A DNA stretch of 64,000 nt from Verrucomicrobiota bacterium (GTDB lineage Bacteria; Auribacterota; JABMQX01; JAFGEW01): the NCBI GenBank assembly GCA_016931415.1, contig JAFGEW010000105.1, positions 1-64,000 of the forward strand. The letters run 5' to 3'. Both the position numbers and the translations under genes were made by a program. Below, piece by piece: positions 36,745 to 45,282 of this stretch; position 1 is the stretch's first letter, and every line of letters begins with the position of its first letter. The notes under the pieces were generated by a model. It did no database searches and was not told where the DNA came from. It was given only the letters and a program-made list of their open reading frames with translations.

Positions 36745-37071
36745 CTTTGCCTCCTCGGGCTCAGCGGCCGCGCACGGGCGGCATCTCTGGCACTGCGCCG
36801 CCGCAGTCTCAGCACATATCCAGAGACGACAGGCAGCATACTCCGCTGGCTGCGCCGGCATCTTCATCGGCAGGCCGTCACAAGCGCGCCAAGGTTAGCC
36901 AGGCGAGCACGGACGGTGGCGGAGTAGCGTCCAGACTTGCCCGCCTCGACGTGCTATGGTCTGCGGTAGGTAGAACAGCAGCCGTGTCTGCACCGAGCCC
37001 TGGCCTGGGGAGACTTGCACCCAAGGTGGCCGTGCGCAATGGACGTCCTGTCCTGGACATGCGTCGTTGCG
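36745..37071. other. Non-coding gap, nothing recognised
   Basis: 327 bases between two minus-strand genes. Apart from the ribosome-binding site at its left edge I see no promoter with both elements, no strong hairpin and no gene-like frame. Confidence 0.4.
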
Positions 37072-37965
37072 CTACCTCTGCCATCCTTGTTTATTGCTGA
37101 AAGTGTCGTACTCGATGCTCGGCAGATAGGTCATCCGCGAGCCTGTTTTGGCCTCGTATGCGTAAGATGGCAGGTGCAGGAGGACCTCAAAGCGTTCCTC
37201 CTGAGGCATGAGGTTCGGTTTCGAGATGAGCTCCTCGTAGAACTGCCGCCCGCGAGCGACGGCCGCACAGCGGGCATACAAGAAATCGTCTGGTGAGAAG
37301 TAGCTGGACCCATACGCTCCACGGCCCATGTGACGCGCGTGTCTCTCGGTGTCCAGGAGAGACAGCTTCCTGGCGAGCTGCTCTTGGAAGCCACAGATCT
37401 CGTTCTCGGAGAGGCGAGCCAGAGCCTCGAGAGCTGGCTGAAGGATCGCCTCTTCGCAGGAAGCCCGCCAGTCCAGCACTCCGATGACGGCCCAGAATCG
37501 ATCTTCATCCAAGGCACAGCATCCTGCCTCCGCGCCCCTGCTGGGGCGTTCTTTCTCCGCCATCGTCTCTGCCTCGCACGCTTGTCGATCGTGTGCCCAT
37601 CTCCACTCGCAATACGCCTCTTGTCCTATCCTCTCGGGCCATTGACCTGAGTACGCCGAGGTGTCCAGGCACCTTTCTTCATCCGTAAGAGGGACGTTCC
37701 CGATACACCGAACCGATGCAGGGGGGCTTCCTTCAACCCAGAAAAGGCACGGGTCGTCCTTGAAGCGGAAGCGGTTCCTTCTCTGGATCTGCCGTAACCT
37801 GTCGTCATCAAGCGAGGGGGGCACATCATCCAAGTAGGTGGTTGTTGCCACCAATAGCGCTCCTTCACACTTGCGCAGGACGCGGATGGCACCGAACCGA
37901 CCATCCGGACTCGGCGCGGCAAGGACATCACCCTCTTCAATAGGCGGGCGACCTGATCCGTCCAT
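37072..37965 (-). CDS. Imm26-like plus DUF4240 two-domain protein (candidate immunity protein)
   Basis: A 297-residue soluble protein. Residues 10-95 (EGDVLAAPSPDGRFGAIRVL) resemble Imm26-type immunity domains, which begin with a GDVFAIPL-DGRYGxGRV pattern. Residues 157-275 match DUF4240: FWAVIGVLDWR, LARLSENEICGFQEQL, YFSPDDFLYARCAAVARG and a PNLMPQEERFE tail. Both domain types occur next to polymorphic toxins, and this gene lies between two Rhs fragments, so an orphan immunity role is a fair inference. There is no obvious Shine-Dalgarno before ATG 37965, which starts three bases after the end of a broken transposase frame. Third positions are less GC-rich than in the core genes. Confidence 0.65.
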   Translation of the reverse strand: MDGSGRPPIEEGDVLAAPSPDGRFGAIRVLRKCEGALLVATTTYLDDVPPSLDDDRLRQIQRRNRFRFKDDPCLFWVEGSPPASVRCIGNVPLTDEERCLDTSAYSGQWPERIGQEAYCEWRWAHDRQACEAETMAEKERPSRGAEAGCCALDEDRFWAVIGVLDWRASCEEAILQPALEALARLSENEICGFQEQLARKLSLLDTERHARHMGRGAYGSSYFSPDDFLYARCAAVARGRQFYEELISKPNLMPQEERFEVLLHLPSYAYEAKTGSRMTYLPSIEYDTFSNKQGWQR

Positions 37966-37968
37966 GGT

Positions 37969-38253
37969 CTATGGTCTCTTGTGTCTGCCCAATGAATGTC
38001 CCTCCGCATGCAGCCGTCCAGCGTTCTGCGCCTCCCCGATGGCGCGGCGCAGGCCGTCGGCCGTCTCCGGCACGGCGATCAGGTGGGCATGGTTGGGCAT
38101 GAGGCTGGAGGGCCACACCTCGACGCCGCAGCGCCCGCACCACTCGCGTAACTTGAGATCTTCGTCGGAAAAGAACGCGCGCAAGCAACGGTTGCCCCGC
38201 TGCATTACGTGATGCGGGAACCCGCGAGCCACTCTGCGCGCCAGCCTCGGCAT
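37969..38253 (-). pseudogene. Truncated REP-associated tyrosine transposase (RAYT)
   Basis: The 94-codon frame begins like a RAYT: MPRLARRVARGFPHHVMQRGN, written in part, then the HUH-type metal motif MPNHAHLIAVPE and DGLRRAIGEA. About ten residues are missing between FFSDED and LREWCGRCGVEVW. After AIGEA the expected HRRYTR and the C-terminal half with the catalytic tyrosine are lost and replaced by unrelated residues. It is therefore a dead copy. Full-length relatives are about 130-230 residues and mobilise palindromic REP elements, which the window also contains. Confidence 0.8.
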
Positions 38254-38374
38254 GTCGAGAGCCTAGCTCAACTCGGTCCGCCGGGCAAGCAAGCAGCAAT
38301 TGCGTCGTACGCAGAGCGGCGGGCCGACCGGCAACTGCATCCCGTGCAATGCGTATGGTATCCCTCGACTCTGA

Positions 38375-39343
38375 CAGTCGGGCAACTCGCTGTTGCAGTT
38401 GACGTACACGTATGATAAGGTGGGGAACCGGCTGACGAAGAAGTACGACAACGACGCGGGCCGGGTCGAGACCTACAGGGTGAACGGCTACAACCAGCTC
38501 ACGGCGGTCGAGGGGACGGCGCGCGCGTACACGAACGTGTGCGGGCTGATCGACGAGGCGAACGTGGCTGCGGTGACGGTCGAGAACCTCACGGCGGAGA
38601 CGGAGGCGGCGCGCGTGGACCTTGCGCACGGGTTCTTCATCGGCCGCAAGCTCGAGCTGCAGAGCGGGTCGAACAGCATCGAGGTGACCGCCGTGGACAA
38701 GGCGGGCAACTCGACCACCGTGCCCGTCTCGCCCGAGACGCACACGATCACCCAGAACGAAGACATCGACGTGCAGTTCGAGTACGACGTGCGCGGCAAC
38801 ATGGTGCTGAAGGAAGTCTGGAACGGCGCGTCGTACGACGTCAAGGAGCGCTACTTCTACACGGGCGACAACCTGATCGAGTACATCTGGTACGCGTCGG
38901 GCGAAAACGACGGCAAACATCCGCACTTCGTGTACGACGGGCTGAGCCGCCGCGTGCGGGTCGAGTACGGCACCGTGACGCTCGATGGTGAGGCGTTCGA
39001 CTACTTCACCACGGCGACGACGAAGGAGTACGCGTTCCTCGGCACGCAGCCGGTCGCCGAGTACGACTACAACGCAGGCACGCAGGCGCGGACGCTGGTG
39101 CGCCAATACTACTGGGGCCTCGACATCGTGGCCGGCATCGGGGGGCTCCTGTACCAGGTCGCATTCAACTCGCCGGCCGAATACTATTACCACCACTACG
39201 ACGGCAGCGGCAATGTCACGGCAATCACGGACGCCGACAAAGCCGTCGTCGCTTACACCCATCACGCGCCCCGCCAACCACGAGCCGGCCAGGACCTGAC
39301 GCCCCCTCGAGGCGGGACTCCAGAGCGAAGGCATCGTGACTGA
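38375..39343 (+). pseudogene. Rhs-repeat protein fragment (C-terminal part of the YD core)
   Basis: About 320 codons after an in-frame stop at 38372-38374. YD-repeat units are clear: TYTYDKVGNRLTKKYDND, FEYDVRGNMVLKEVW, FVYDGLSRRVRVEY and YHHYDGSGNVTAITDADK, with an inserted Ig-like segment between the first two. Intact Rhs proteins have over 1000 residues, with an N-terminal signal or PAAR region and a toxin tip after the core. Both ends are missing here: the reading ends VVAYTHH where VAYYxYDAFG is expected and then runs into unrelated codons. TTG at 38393 could start it, but no ribosome-binding site is visible. Confidence 0.82.
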
Positions 39344-39397
39344 CACGTCTCAGCCGCGAGGCCACCTCGGCGGATGTCGCAGTGAGTTTTCTTGCTG

Positions 39398-40378
39398 CTA
39401 CTCCTGCTGAACGCCTTGGCCATAGCGGAGATCGTTGACCTTGTCAGCCTCCAAGCCGCCTTGGTCCACCCACTGCTTGATGGAGGCCACCGCGTCGGCC
39501 AGCGAGTACTTGGGCTCGAAGCCGAGCAGGCGCTTGGCCTTGGCCATCGAGAAGCTGATCTCGCCGCCCTGGGCCATTGACCAGGCGAAGCCGCATTCCA
39601 CCTCGATGCCGGGAACAAGCCGCTTGACGATCTCGATGAACTCGCTGCCGCGCGTCGGTTCGGCGGCGCAGCAGTTGAAGATCTCGCCCACGGCCTTGGG
39701 GTGTTTGGCGGCGGTCAGTTGGAGGCGTGCCACGTCGCGCAGATCCACGTAGTGGCACAATTCCTCCGGCGAGAAGTGTGGAATCTGGACCTTCTCGCCT
39801 TTGGCGAGCATCTCGGCGAACTGCCGCCAACCGCGTCCGCCGCCTTTGCCGCCCGGACCGACCACGGCCGTCAGGCGGAGCACGGCCACCGGCACTTTGT
39901 ACTCGTGATAGTAGGTCAGCACCAGCAGCTCCTGCATGCGTTTGGACGTCGAGTACATGTCCTTGGGTCGTGCCCGATGCTCCTCGTCGACGGGCATGGT
40001 ATCCGGCGGATTGAACGGAGTCGCCGGATACCATTCCAGCGCCGAGATGCTGCTGGTCAGGACGTAACGCGTGACGGGGTTGGCGCGGGCCCATTCCAGC
40101 AGGTTGAGGAGCCCCCACACGTTGACCTGCATCATCTGGCGCGGGTTGCCCGTATCGCCCGGCAGGGAGGCGACGTGATACATCACATCAAAGCGCCGGC
40201 CCTCCAGCGCTTTGTTCAGAGCCTCGGCGTTCGTGAAGTCGGCTTGAACGTAATCGCCCACGTCAGCGGGCGGCGCCACGATGTCCAGAACGGTCACCGC
40301 ATCGCCTTGCCGGCGCGCCTGGCGCACGACTTCCGTGCCGACAAACCCGAGACCACCAATCACCAGGGCCTTGGCCAT
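39398..40378 (-). CDS. NAD-dependent epimerase/dehydratase (extended SDR)
   Basis: A 326-residue cytoplasmic Rossmann enzyme. The N-terminus has the extended-SDR nucleotide motif GGLGFVGTEVV, followed by QADFTN, the SSISALEW strand and the catalytic YxxxK in YSTSKRMQ (about residues 143-150). The C-terminal half shapes the substrate pocket (VVGPGGKGGGRGW, HYVDLRDVARL). Members act on nucleotide sugars or other polyols. ATG 40378 is chosen because the upstream frame is antisense. It is the last gene of the inositol-phosphate operon, 44 bases behind the oxidoreductase gene, so it may modify an inositol- or sugar-derived product. Confidence 0.88.
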   Translation of the reverse strand: MAKALVIGGLGFVGTEVVRQARRQGDAVTVLDIVAPPADVGDYVQADFTNAEALNKALEGRRFDVMYHVASLPGDTGNPRQMMQVNVWGLLNLLEWARANPVTRYVLTSSISALEWYPATPFNPPDTMPVDEEHRARPKDMYSTSKRMQELLVLTYYHEYKVPVAVLRLTAVVGPGGKGGGRGWRQFAEMLAKGEKVQIPHFSPEELCHYVDLRDVARLQLTAAKHPKAVGEIFNCCAAEPTRGSEFIEIVKRLVPGIEVECGFAWSMAQGGEISFSMAKAKRLLGFEPKYSLADAVASIKQWVDQGGLEADKVNDLRYGQGVQQE

Positions 40379-40422
40379 TGTTGCGTTCCTCGTCGTGACA
40401 ATGCCGGTTTCGGGACAGTCTC

Positions 40423-41598
40423 TTACGCATCCAGAGGCAGCGGCTTGTAGAACGGGGGCACGATCTCTTCCTTGAGCGGGAGGTCCACCCAGGCGCTGGT
40501 CTGCATGCTCTTGAAGACGGCGCACATCACCTCGATCGACTGAGCGCCTTCCTCGCCACTGACCAGGGGCTGCTTGTCGTTGATGATGCAGTCGTGGAAG
40601 TGGGCGCACATCCGCTCGTAGTTGTTCGGGTGGCGGGGCGGGCACATCGGGATCCAGCGCTTGCGCACCGTCGGATTGATGCGGTCCTCGACCCAGAACA
40701 GCTCGGGCCAGCGGAAGTCCTTGAGCAACTGCGGATAGTCGTCGATGCTGTATTCCTTGTTCGTGAAGACCGCCATCGGCCAGGACTGGAACGGATTGGT
40801 CGCGTCGGTGGCCGTGTAGATCGTGCCTTCCGTCCCGTAGAGCTCCGTCGCCTGCGAGACGGCCGGGCTGAAGCGGTTGCAGCTCACATAGCCCTGCGCG
40901 CCGTTGTCGAACTCGAGCAGCAGCGACGCGAGATCGTCGCACTGGGTATAGCTCTCCGGCATGGCCGCGCGTTTGGCCACGCCGATCGCCCGTTTGACCT
41001 TGGAGCCGTTCAGCCACGTCAGCAGGTCGATGGCGTGGGCGCCGGTGTCGCTGATCGCCGCGCCGCCGGCCACGTCGCAGCGCAGCCGGAAGTCTGTAAA
41101 GGCCACGTGGTTCTGGTAGTTGTGCCAGTGCTCGTGTAGCGAGGCCCGGCTCAGCAGCACGTTGCCGATGATCCCGTCGTCCACCAGTTGCTTGGCCCAC
41201 TGGTTGTGCGTCCAGAACCGGCGGTCGCAGCCGACCATCAGCTTCACGCCGGCGGTCCGGCAGGCGTTGACGATCGCCCAGGCCTCGGTGTTGGTGATGG
41301 CCAGCGGTTTCTCCACGATCACGTGCAGGCCCGCCTTGGCCGCGGCGACGGCCTGGTTGCGGTGCACGTTGTTCGGCGTGGCGATGATCACCGCGTCGAG
41401 GCCGGCGTCGGCGAACATTTCCTTGTAGTCGGTGTAGGCCTTCTCGGCCTTCCACTTGTTCTTGGCGGCCTTGACGGTCTTCTCGTTGATATCGCAAACG
41501 GCCTGGAGCTTGAGCCCATCGGTCTTGGCGATCGACGGGAAGTGGGCAATCTCAGCGATACTGCCGCAACCCAGAACACCCATCTTGACTTGAGACAT
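40423..41598 (-). CDS. Gfo/Idh/MocA family oxidoreductase
   Basis: A 391-residue NAD(P)-dependent sugar or inositol dehydrogenase. The Rossmann motif GVLGCGSIAEIAHFPS is at residues 8-23, VIIATPNNVHRNQ follows, and the family motif VEKPLAITNTEA with the catalytic-type Lys lies near residue 98. DTGAHAIDLLTWLNG and the C-terminal beta-sheet domain complete the fold. AGGAAAGG precedes ATG 41598. IolG-type inositol dehydrogenases belong to this family; co-transcription with inositol-phosphate synthase makes an inositol-type substrate plausible but unproven. Confidence 0.9.
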   Translation of the reverse strand: MSQVKMGVLGCGSIAEIAHFPSIAKTDGLKLQAVCDINEKTVKAAKNKWKAEKAYTDYKEMFADAGLDAVIIATPNNVHRNQAVAAAKAGLHVIVEKPLAITNTEAWAIVNACRTAGVKLMVGCDRRFWTHNQWAKQLVDDGIIGNVLLSRASLHEHWHNYQNHVAFTDFRLRCDVAGGAAISDTGAHAIDLLTWLNGSKVKRAIGVAKRAAMPESYTQCDDLASLLLEFDNGAQGYVSCNRFSPAVSQATELYGTEGTIYTATDATNPFQSWPMAVFTNKEYSIDDYPQLLKDFRWPELFWVEDRINPTVRKRWIPMCPPRHPNNYERMCAHFHDCIINDKQPLVSGEEGAQSIEVMCAVFKSMQTSAWVDLPLKEEIVPPFYKPLPLDA

Positions 41599-41627
41599 GG
41601 TACGCGCCTTTCCTGTATCGTTGTTGC

Positions 41628-42566
41628 TTAGAGCTGTTTGACTCGGGTCATGATGTCTTGGGGAATACGCCGGCGCGCCTGCTCCTGCGTCGGCATCCGC
41701 TCGGGCGTCACGCCGCCGGTCTTCTCGATCACGCACAGCGCCGTGGCCGAGCCGAAGATCGCCGCCTGCAGCACGTCGCCGCATCGCAGGTACTCGGCCA
41801 AGAGACCGCCCATGAACGTGTCGCCGCCGCCGGTGGCGTCGATGGGCTTGCCGTCCAGCGGCGGCACGTGCCATGCGCCGTCGGCGGTGGTGACCAGCGC
41901 GCCGCTGGCTCCCAGGGTGATCAGGCTGGCCTTGACGCGTCCGACCAGAAGCCGCTTGCCGTACTGAGGCGGCGTGGCGTGGCCGAAGATCGCCCGGCAG
42001 TCCTCGTCGCTGGCCTTGGCGAAGTCGAAATGCTTGGCCGCCTCGAGGGCGAAGCCCTCGATGTCGCCGATCTCCTTGCGGCGTGCCACGCTCATATGCA
42101 CGCCGCCGTAGCCGCCCAGATCGATTGCGGCATACCGGCCCATCCGCGCCGTCTGCGGCAGCTCCTCGAGGGGTACGTCGTCCTGCATGGTGCAGACGTA
42201 GATCATATGGCAGCCGCGGTAGGCGGCGGGGATATCGCCGGCCCGTATCGGGGCCGCCCGCGAGGGGAATCGAATCTCCTTGTTGCCCTGCTCGTCGTAG
42301 ATCAGATGGCTGGCCGTGCTGGCTGATCCCCGCACGACGCCGGCCGTGTCCACGCCGGCGCGGTCGAAAATCGCCAGCAGATCGGCGGGGTAGTCCGGGC
42401 CGATCTGAGAGACCAACCCGCATCGCGTATCCTGTTGGGCGGCGGCAACCAGGCTGTAGGCCGGCGGACTCCCCAGGACCGGGCCCAAGACCCGGTCCGG
42501 GAAGTAAATCATCTCGTGGACGATATGGCCCACGCCGACCAGATCGAATGGCTGTGCCTTCAACAT
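41628..42566 (-). CDS. PfkB-family carbohydrate (possibly inositol) kinase
   Basis: A 312-residue ribokinase-fold enzyme. The C-terminal PfkB signature DATGGGDTFMGGLLAEY holds the catalytic base Asp, preceded by ITLGASGALVTTADG; the N-terminus (VGVGHIVHEMIYFPDRVLG) replaces the common GExxxD motif. PfkB kinases phosphorylate sugars, nucleosides and, in Thermococcus kodakarensis (TK2285), myo-inositol. Here the gene starts nine bases after the inositol-phosphate synthase gene, so an inositol or a related cyclitol is a reasonable candidate substrate. Confidence 0.88.
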   Translation of the reverse strand: MLKAQPFDLVGVGHIVHEMIYFPDRVLGPVLGSPPAYSLVAAAQQDTRCGLVSQIGPDYPADLLAIFDRAGVDTAGVVRGSASTASHLIYDEQGNKEIRFPSRAAPIRAGDIPAAYRGCHMIYVCTMQDDVPLEELPQTARMGRYAAIDLGGYGGVHMSVARRKEIGDIEGFALEAAKHFDFAKASDEDCRAIFGHATPPQYGKRLLVGRVKASLITLGASGALVTTADGAWHVPPLDGKPIDATGGGDTFMGGLLAEYLRCGDVLQAAIFGSATALCVIEKTGGVTPERMPTQEQARRRIPQDIMTRVKQL

Positions 42567-42575
42567 GAGGGTGTC

Positions 42576-43694
42576 TCAGCGGTTGCGGCTGCCGTCAACG
42601 AACTCATCCAACATCTTTCTCGCCACGGTATCAGGCAACTGTTTGGGCGGATGTTTGGCGAAGTACATGCAGGCCGATTCCAGCACGCCGCCGGCGCCGC
42701 GATCGAGGGCGATCTTGATGTAGCGTACCACGTCCACGATGATGCCCGCGAAGTTGGGGCTGTCCTCCACCTCCAGCTTGGCCTCGAAGTGCAGCGGCGC
42801 GTTGCCGAAGTTGCCGCCGTCGAACCACAGCGTCATCGTCTTGCGGTCGCCCATCAGGGGGATGTGCGTGAAGCCGGTGTCCATGGTGAACGCATAGGGG
42901 ACCAGGCTCGTGACCGCTTCCTGCTTTGTCTTGTGCTTGGACGCGCCGCGGTGGACCAGATTGTAGAAGTCGGTGTTGCCGGCGTAGTTGATCTGGTACA
43001 TCCTCGTGACGTTGATGCCCTTGTCGACCAGCAACTGAGCTATCGCGCGGTTGATCGCCGTACCGCCGAGCTGGCTCTTGCAGTCGTCGCCGACGATCGG
43101 GACGTTGTTCTGTTCGGCGGCCTTCTGGTATTCCGGATCGCACACGATCAACTCGGGCATCCCGTTGAAGTAGCCGATCTTGGCCTTCTTGATCGCGGCG
43201 TCCGCGTAGAACCGCGCGGCCTTGGCCGATCCGGTCGGCAGGAAGTTGCAGAGGATCTCGGCGCCGCTGTCGATGAGCACCTGCGCCACCTCGTCCAGCG
43301 TCAGCTCCGGCGCGTCGGAGATCTTGACGGGCGCGGCGGGGAAGTTGGCCAGGTGTTCCGGCACGCCGTCCAGGACGGGGCCCTTCTGAACGATCACGCC
43401 GGTCTTGGGGACCTTGACGCCGTAGTCGTAGGCCATATTCGTCTCGGTGAAGATGGCCTCGGCCAGATCCTTGCCGACCTTGCGGGCATCGACGTCGAAA
43501 GCCGCCACGAACTCAATGTCGGTGACCTTGTAGCCGCCGATCGTCTCGTGAACCAGCCCCGGCACGCGATCGCCCTGCTTCGCGCCGGCGTACCACTGCT
43601 TGTACCACTGAATCCCGCTCACGAGGGAATTGGCGCAGTTGCCAATGCCCACGACGGCGACACGAATCTTCTTGCTCTGTGTCATCTTGCGCAT
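42576..43694 (-). CDS. Inositol-3-phosphate synthase
   Basis: The enzyme cyclises glucose 6-phosphate to 1L-myo-inositol 1(3)-phosphate with bound NAD+. The 372-residue protein has the Rossmann start RVAVVGIGNCANSLVSGI, CNFLPTGSAKAARFY, PELIVCDPEY, the active-site stretch GDDCKSQLGGTAINRAI with catalytic Lys, and INYAGNTDFYNL. Length matches the short prokaryotic class. Two starts are close: 43694 (MRKMTQ, AAAGG upstream) and 43685. It heads the four-gene inositol operon and sits under a palindromic site at 43741-43758. Confidence 0.94.
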   Translation of the reverse strand: MRKMTQSKKIRVAVVGIGNCANSLVSGIQWYKQWYAGAKQGDRVPGLVHETIGGYKVTDIEFVAAFDVDARKVGKDLAEAIFTETNMAYDYGVKVPKTGVIVQKGPVLDGVPEHLANFPAAPVKISDAPELTLDEVAQVLIDSGAEILCNFLPTGSAKAARFYADAAIKKAKIGYFNGMPELIVCDPEYQKAAEQNNVPIVGDDCKSQLGGTAINRAIAQLLVDKGINVTRMYQINYAGNTDFYNLVHRGASKHKTKQEAVTSLVPYAFTMDTGFTHIPLMGDRKTMTLWFDGGNFGNAPLHFEAKLEVEDSPNFAGIIVDVVRYIKIALDRGAGGVLESACMYFAKHPPKQLPDTVARKMLDEFVDGSRNR

Positions 43695-43740
43695 CTGCCT
43701 TTCTTGTTGGCTCTCACCTGAGAACATCCAGTACCCACCA

Positions 43741-43758
43741 ACGCGTCAATTGACGCGT
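43741..43758. promoter_or_regulatory. Perfect 18-bp palindrome, candidate operator of the inositol operon
   Basis: ACGCGTCAATTGACGCGT lies 46 bases before the inositol-phosphate synthase start. Read towards the operon it contains TTGACG, a good -35 element; the matching -10 (TGTTCT at 17 nt) is poor, as often seen in activated or repressed promoters. Its size and full symmetry fit a dimeric repressor site. No regulator gene lies beside it. Confidence 0.55.
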
Positions 43759-44276
43759 CATCGAACTCATTGCCGGCCGAAGCGATCGAGCAGGTGTACG
43801 CGTCCGTTGTCGCACGCCGTGTTGTGTCATGGGGCGTCGCTCCGCCGTTGCGTGAACAGCACGGGATACGGTCCAGTATCCCAGGATATGTCCATCTTCT
43901 CCATCCAATCATTCGACGCTGCTTGCCGAACGCATAGACGGTCTCATCCACCATTCGCCCGGCATCCTGCGCCTTTGGCGCATCGCCGCATATGGCGATC
44001 GCATCACCACCATGGCCGGTGATTGCACGGACGGTCTGCTCCAACATCGCCGCGAGACGGTGTTCATGGCGGTCAGGGCTACGTTCGGTATCCCTGGCAG
44101 TCCCTTGCCTCGAACGCCGAAGCGATCGTCCCGAATGCCTGCGTACCGCAGCACCCGGCCGTCTCGGCACAGACCGTGTCCTGCCGACAGCGCGGGCCAG
44201 AAACCGCGCCGCAATCAGCGCGCGGTTCATCCACCACAGCAACAGGCCTGGCGCAATGATGTGGTGAAACAGCATC

Positions 44277-44660
44277 AACCTCACGCCCACGACGGCCAAC
44301 AGCCGGATGCAGCATCGCCGGGACGATGACGCCGGTCCGTCGTGTTGAGACGATCATGGCCAACGATCCGTCTATTCGCATGGGCCTTCGGCCCCAACGA
44401 TCGGCCAACGAGACAAGAGCCGGCTGAGAAGGTCGTTGAACGATCCCCTCTCGGTCGAGACGGCAGATCGGCTTCAGTCCCTCAGCGGCCTTGGCTGGGC
44501 CATGGACTCCTGTCAGCATCTCAAGGGCTTTGCCTATCTGTCCTTCTTCCGCCAGCCAATGTGGGCTTCGGGGGACAGCGATCAGCGGAACGACGAGTAT
44601 GGCGCATGGCGCCAGTTCCGAGGCGTAAGCCCAATGCCTTGTGAAGCTCCATGCCGCGAT
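44277..44660 (-). pseudogene. Decayed sugar-porter (MFS) transporter remnant
   Basis: The minus strand encodes, in one frame, ASELAPCAILVVPLIAVPRSPHWLAEEGQ and its continuation KALEMLTGVHG (shown in parts), which match the end of helix 6 and the PESPRWL loop of sugar porters. Soon after comes SLADRWGRRPMRIDGS, the DRxGRRP motif. In intact porters these motifs lie about 130-150 residues apart; here it is 45, so there has been a deletion, and no flanking transmembrane helices remain in frame. It lies upstream of the inositol operon, so it may once have encoded an IolT-like inositol or sugar transporter. Confidence 0.5.
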
Positions 44661-45282
44661 GACCGAAGTCGGGAGCCGCACGCCAGCCCGCTGAAGAGGC
44701 TGTCGGTGCGGTGGGCGGACCTGCCTGCGCCCAATGGGCGGCCAGGAGGAAAACATGGATGCCTCGCTTAGACACGGCCTACTCGATACTGGATTGCCCG
44801 TCAAGCAAATTCGCAGGTTGCCGCTAACATAGATGCGTGATGGTGTGCGTATATGCCCGCAGTTAACCGCCTGCAATACCGGCGAGAGTGGACGATGGTA
44901 TAACTCGCGTCAAGAAGAACGGCAACCGTGGAACCCGCAAAGAAGTGACATCAGGCATACAATCAGCACCGAGCGGGCGACTTGTGTTAGCCCTGCTGCG
45001 GGTGCGGCCATGAGCGAAAATCGTTTGGTCGAGGTGGCCTGCCGACGCGCGCAGTTGGCGCTGCACCAGACGCGGGAGCTTGGGATGGGGGCCTTACGCG
45101 GCCGGGCGCACTGCAGACGGGCAGAAGGAGCATGCTGCGCAGTTACCCCCGCTCTGAGCGCGCAACGCTTTGGCTGGCCCATCGGCGCCAGGCCCGCAGC
45201 AGCGGGCTACTCAAGCGTCCATACCGCAGAAGCAACCGGTTGGCATACACGTCTCTCGTGGTCGCGATGCCAGTGCCTTCTG
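44661..45282. other. Non-coding stretch, nothing firm
   Basis: Several frames are open on both strands, but none has a ribosome-binding site, the GC-third-position bias of the neighbours or a recognisable motif. Together with 43759-44276 it looks like decayed DNA around the broken transporter. Confidence 0.4.

Noticed and set aside
41599-42423. Extension of the oxidoreductase and of the epimerase into the upstream genes
   Set aside because: Both extensions read other frames of the kinase and oxidoreductase genes; internal ATGs with family-typical N-termini fit.
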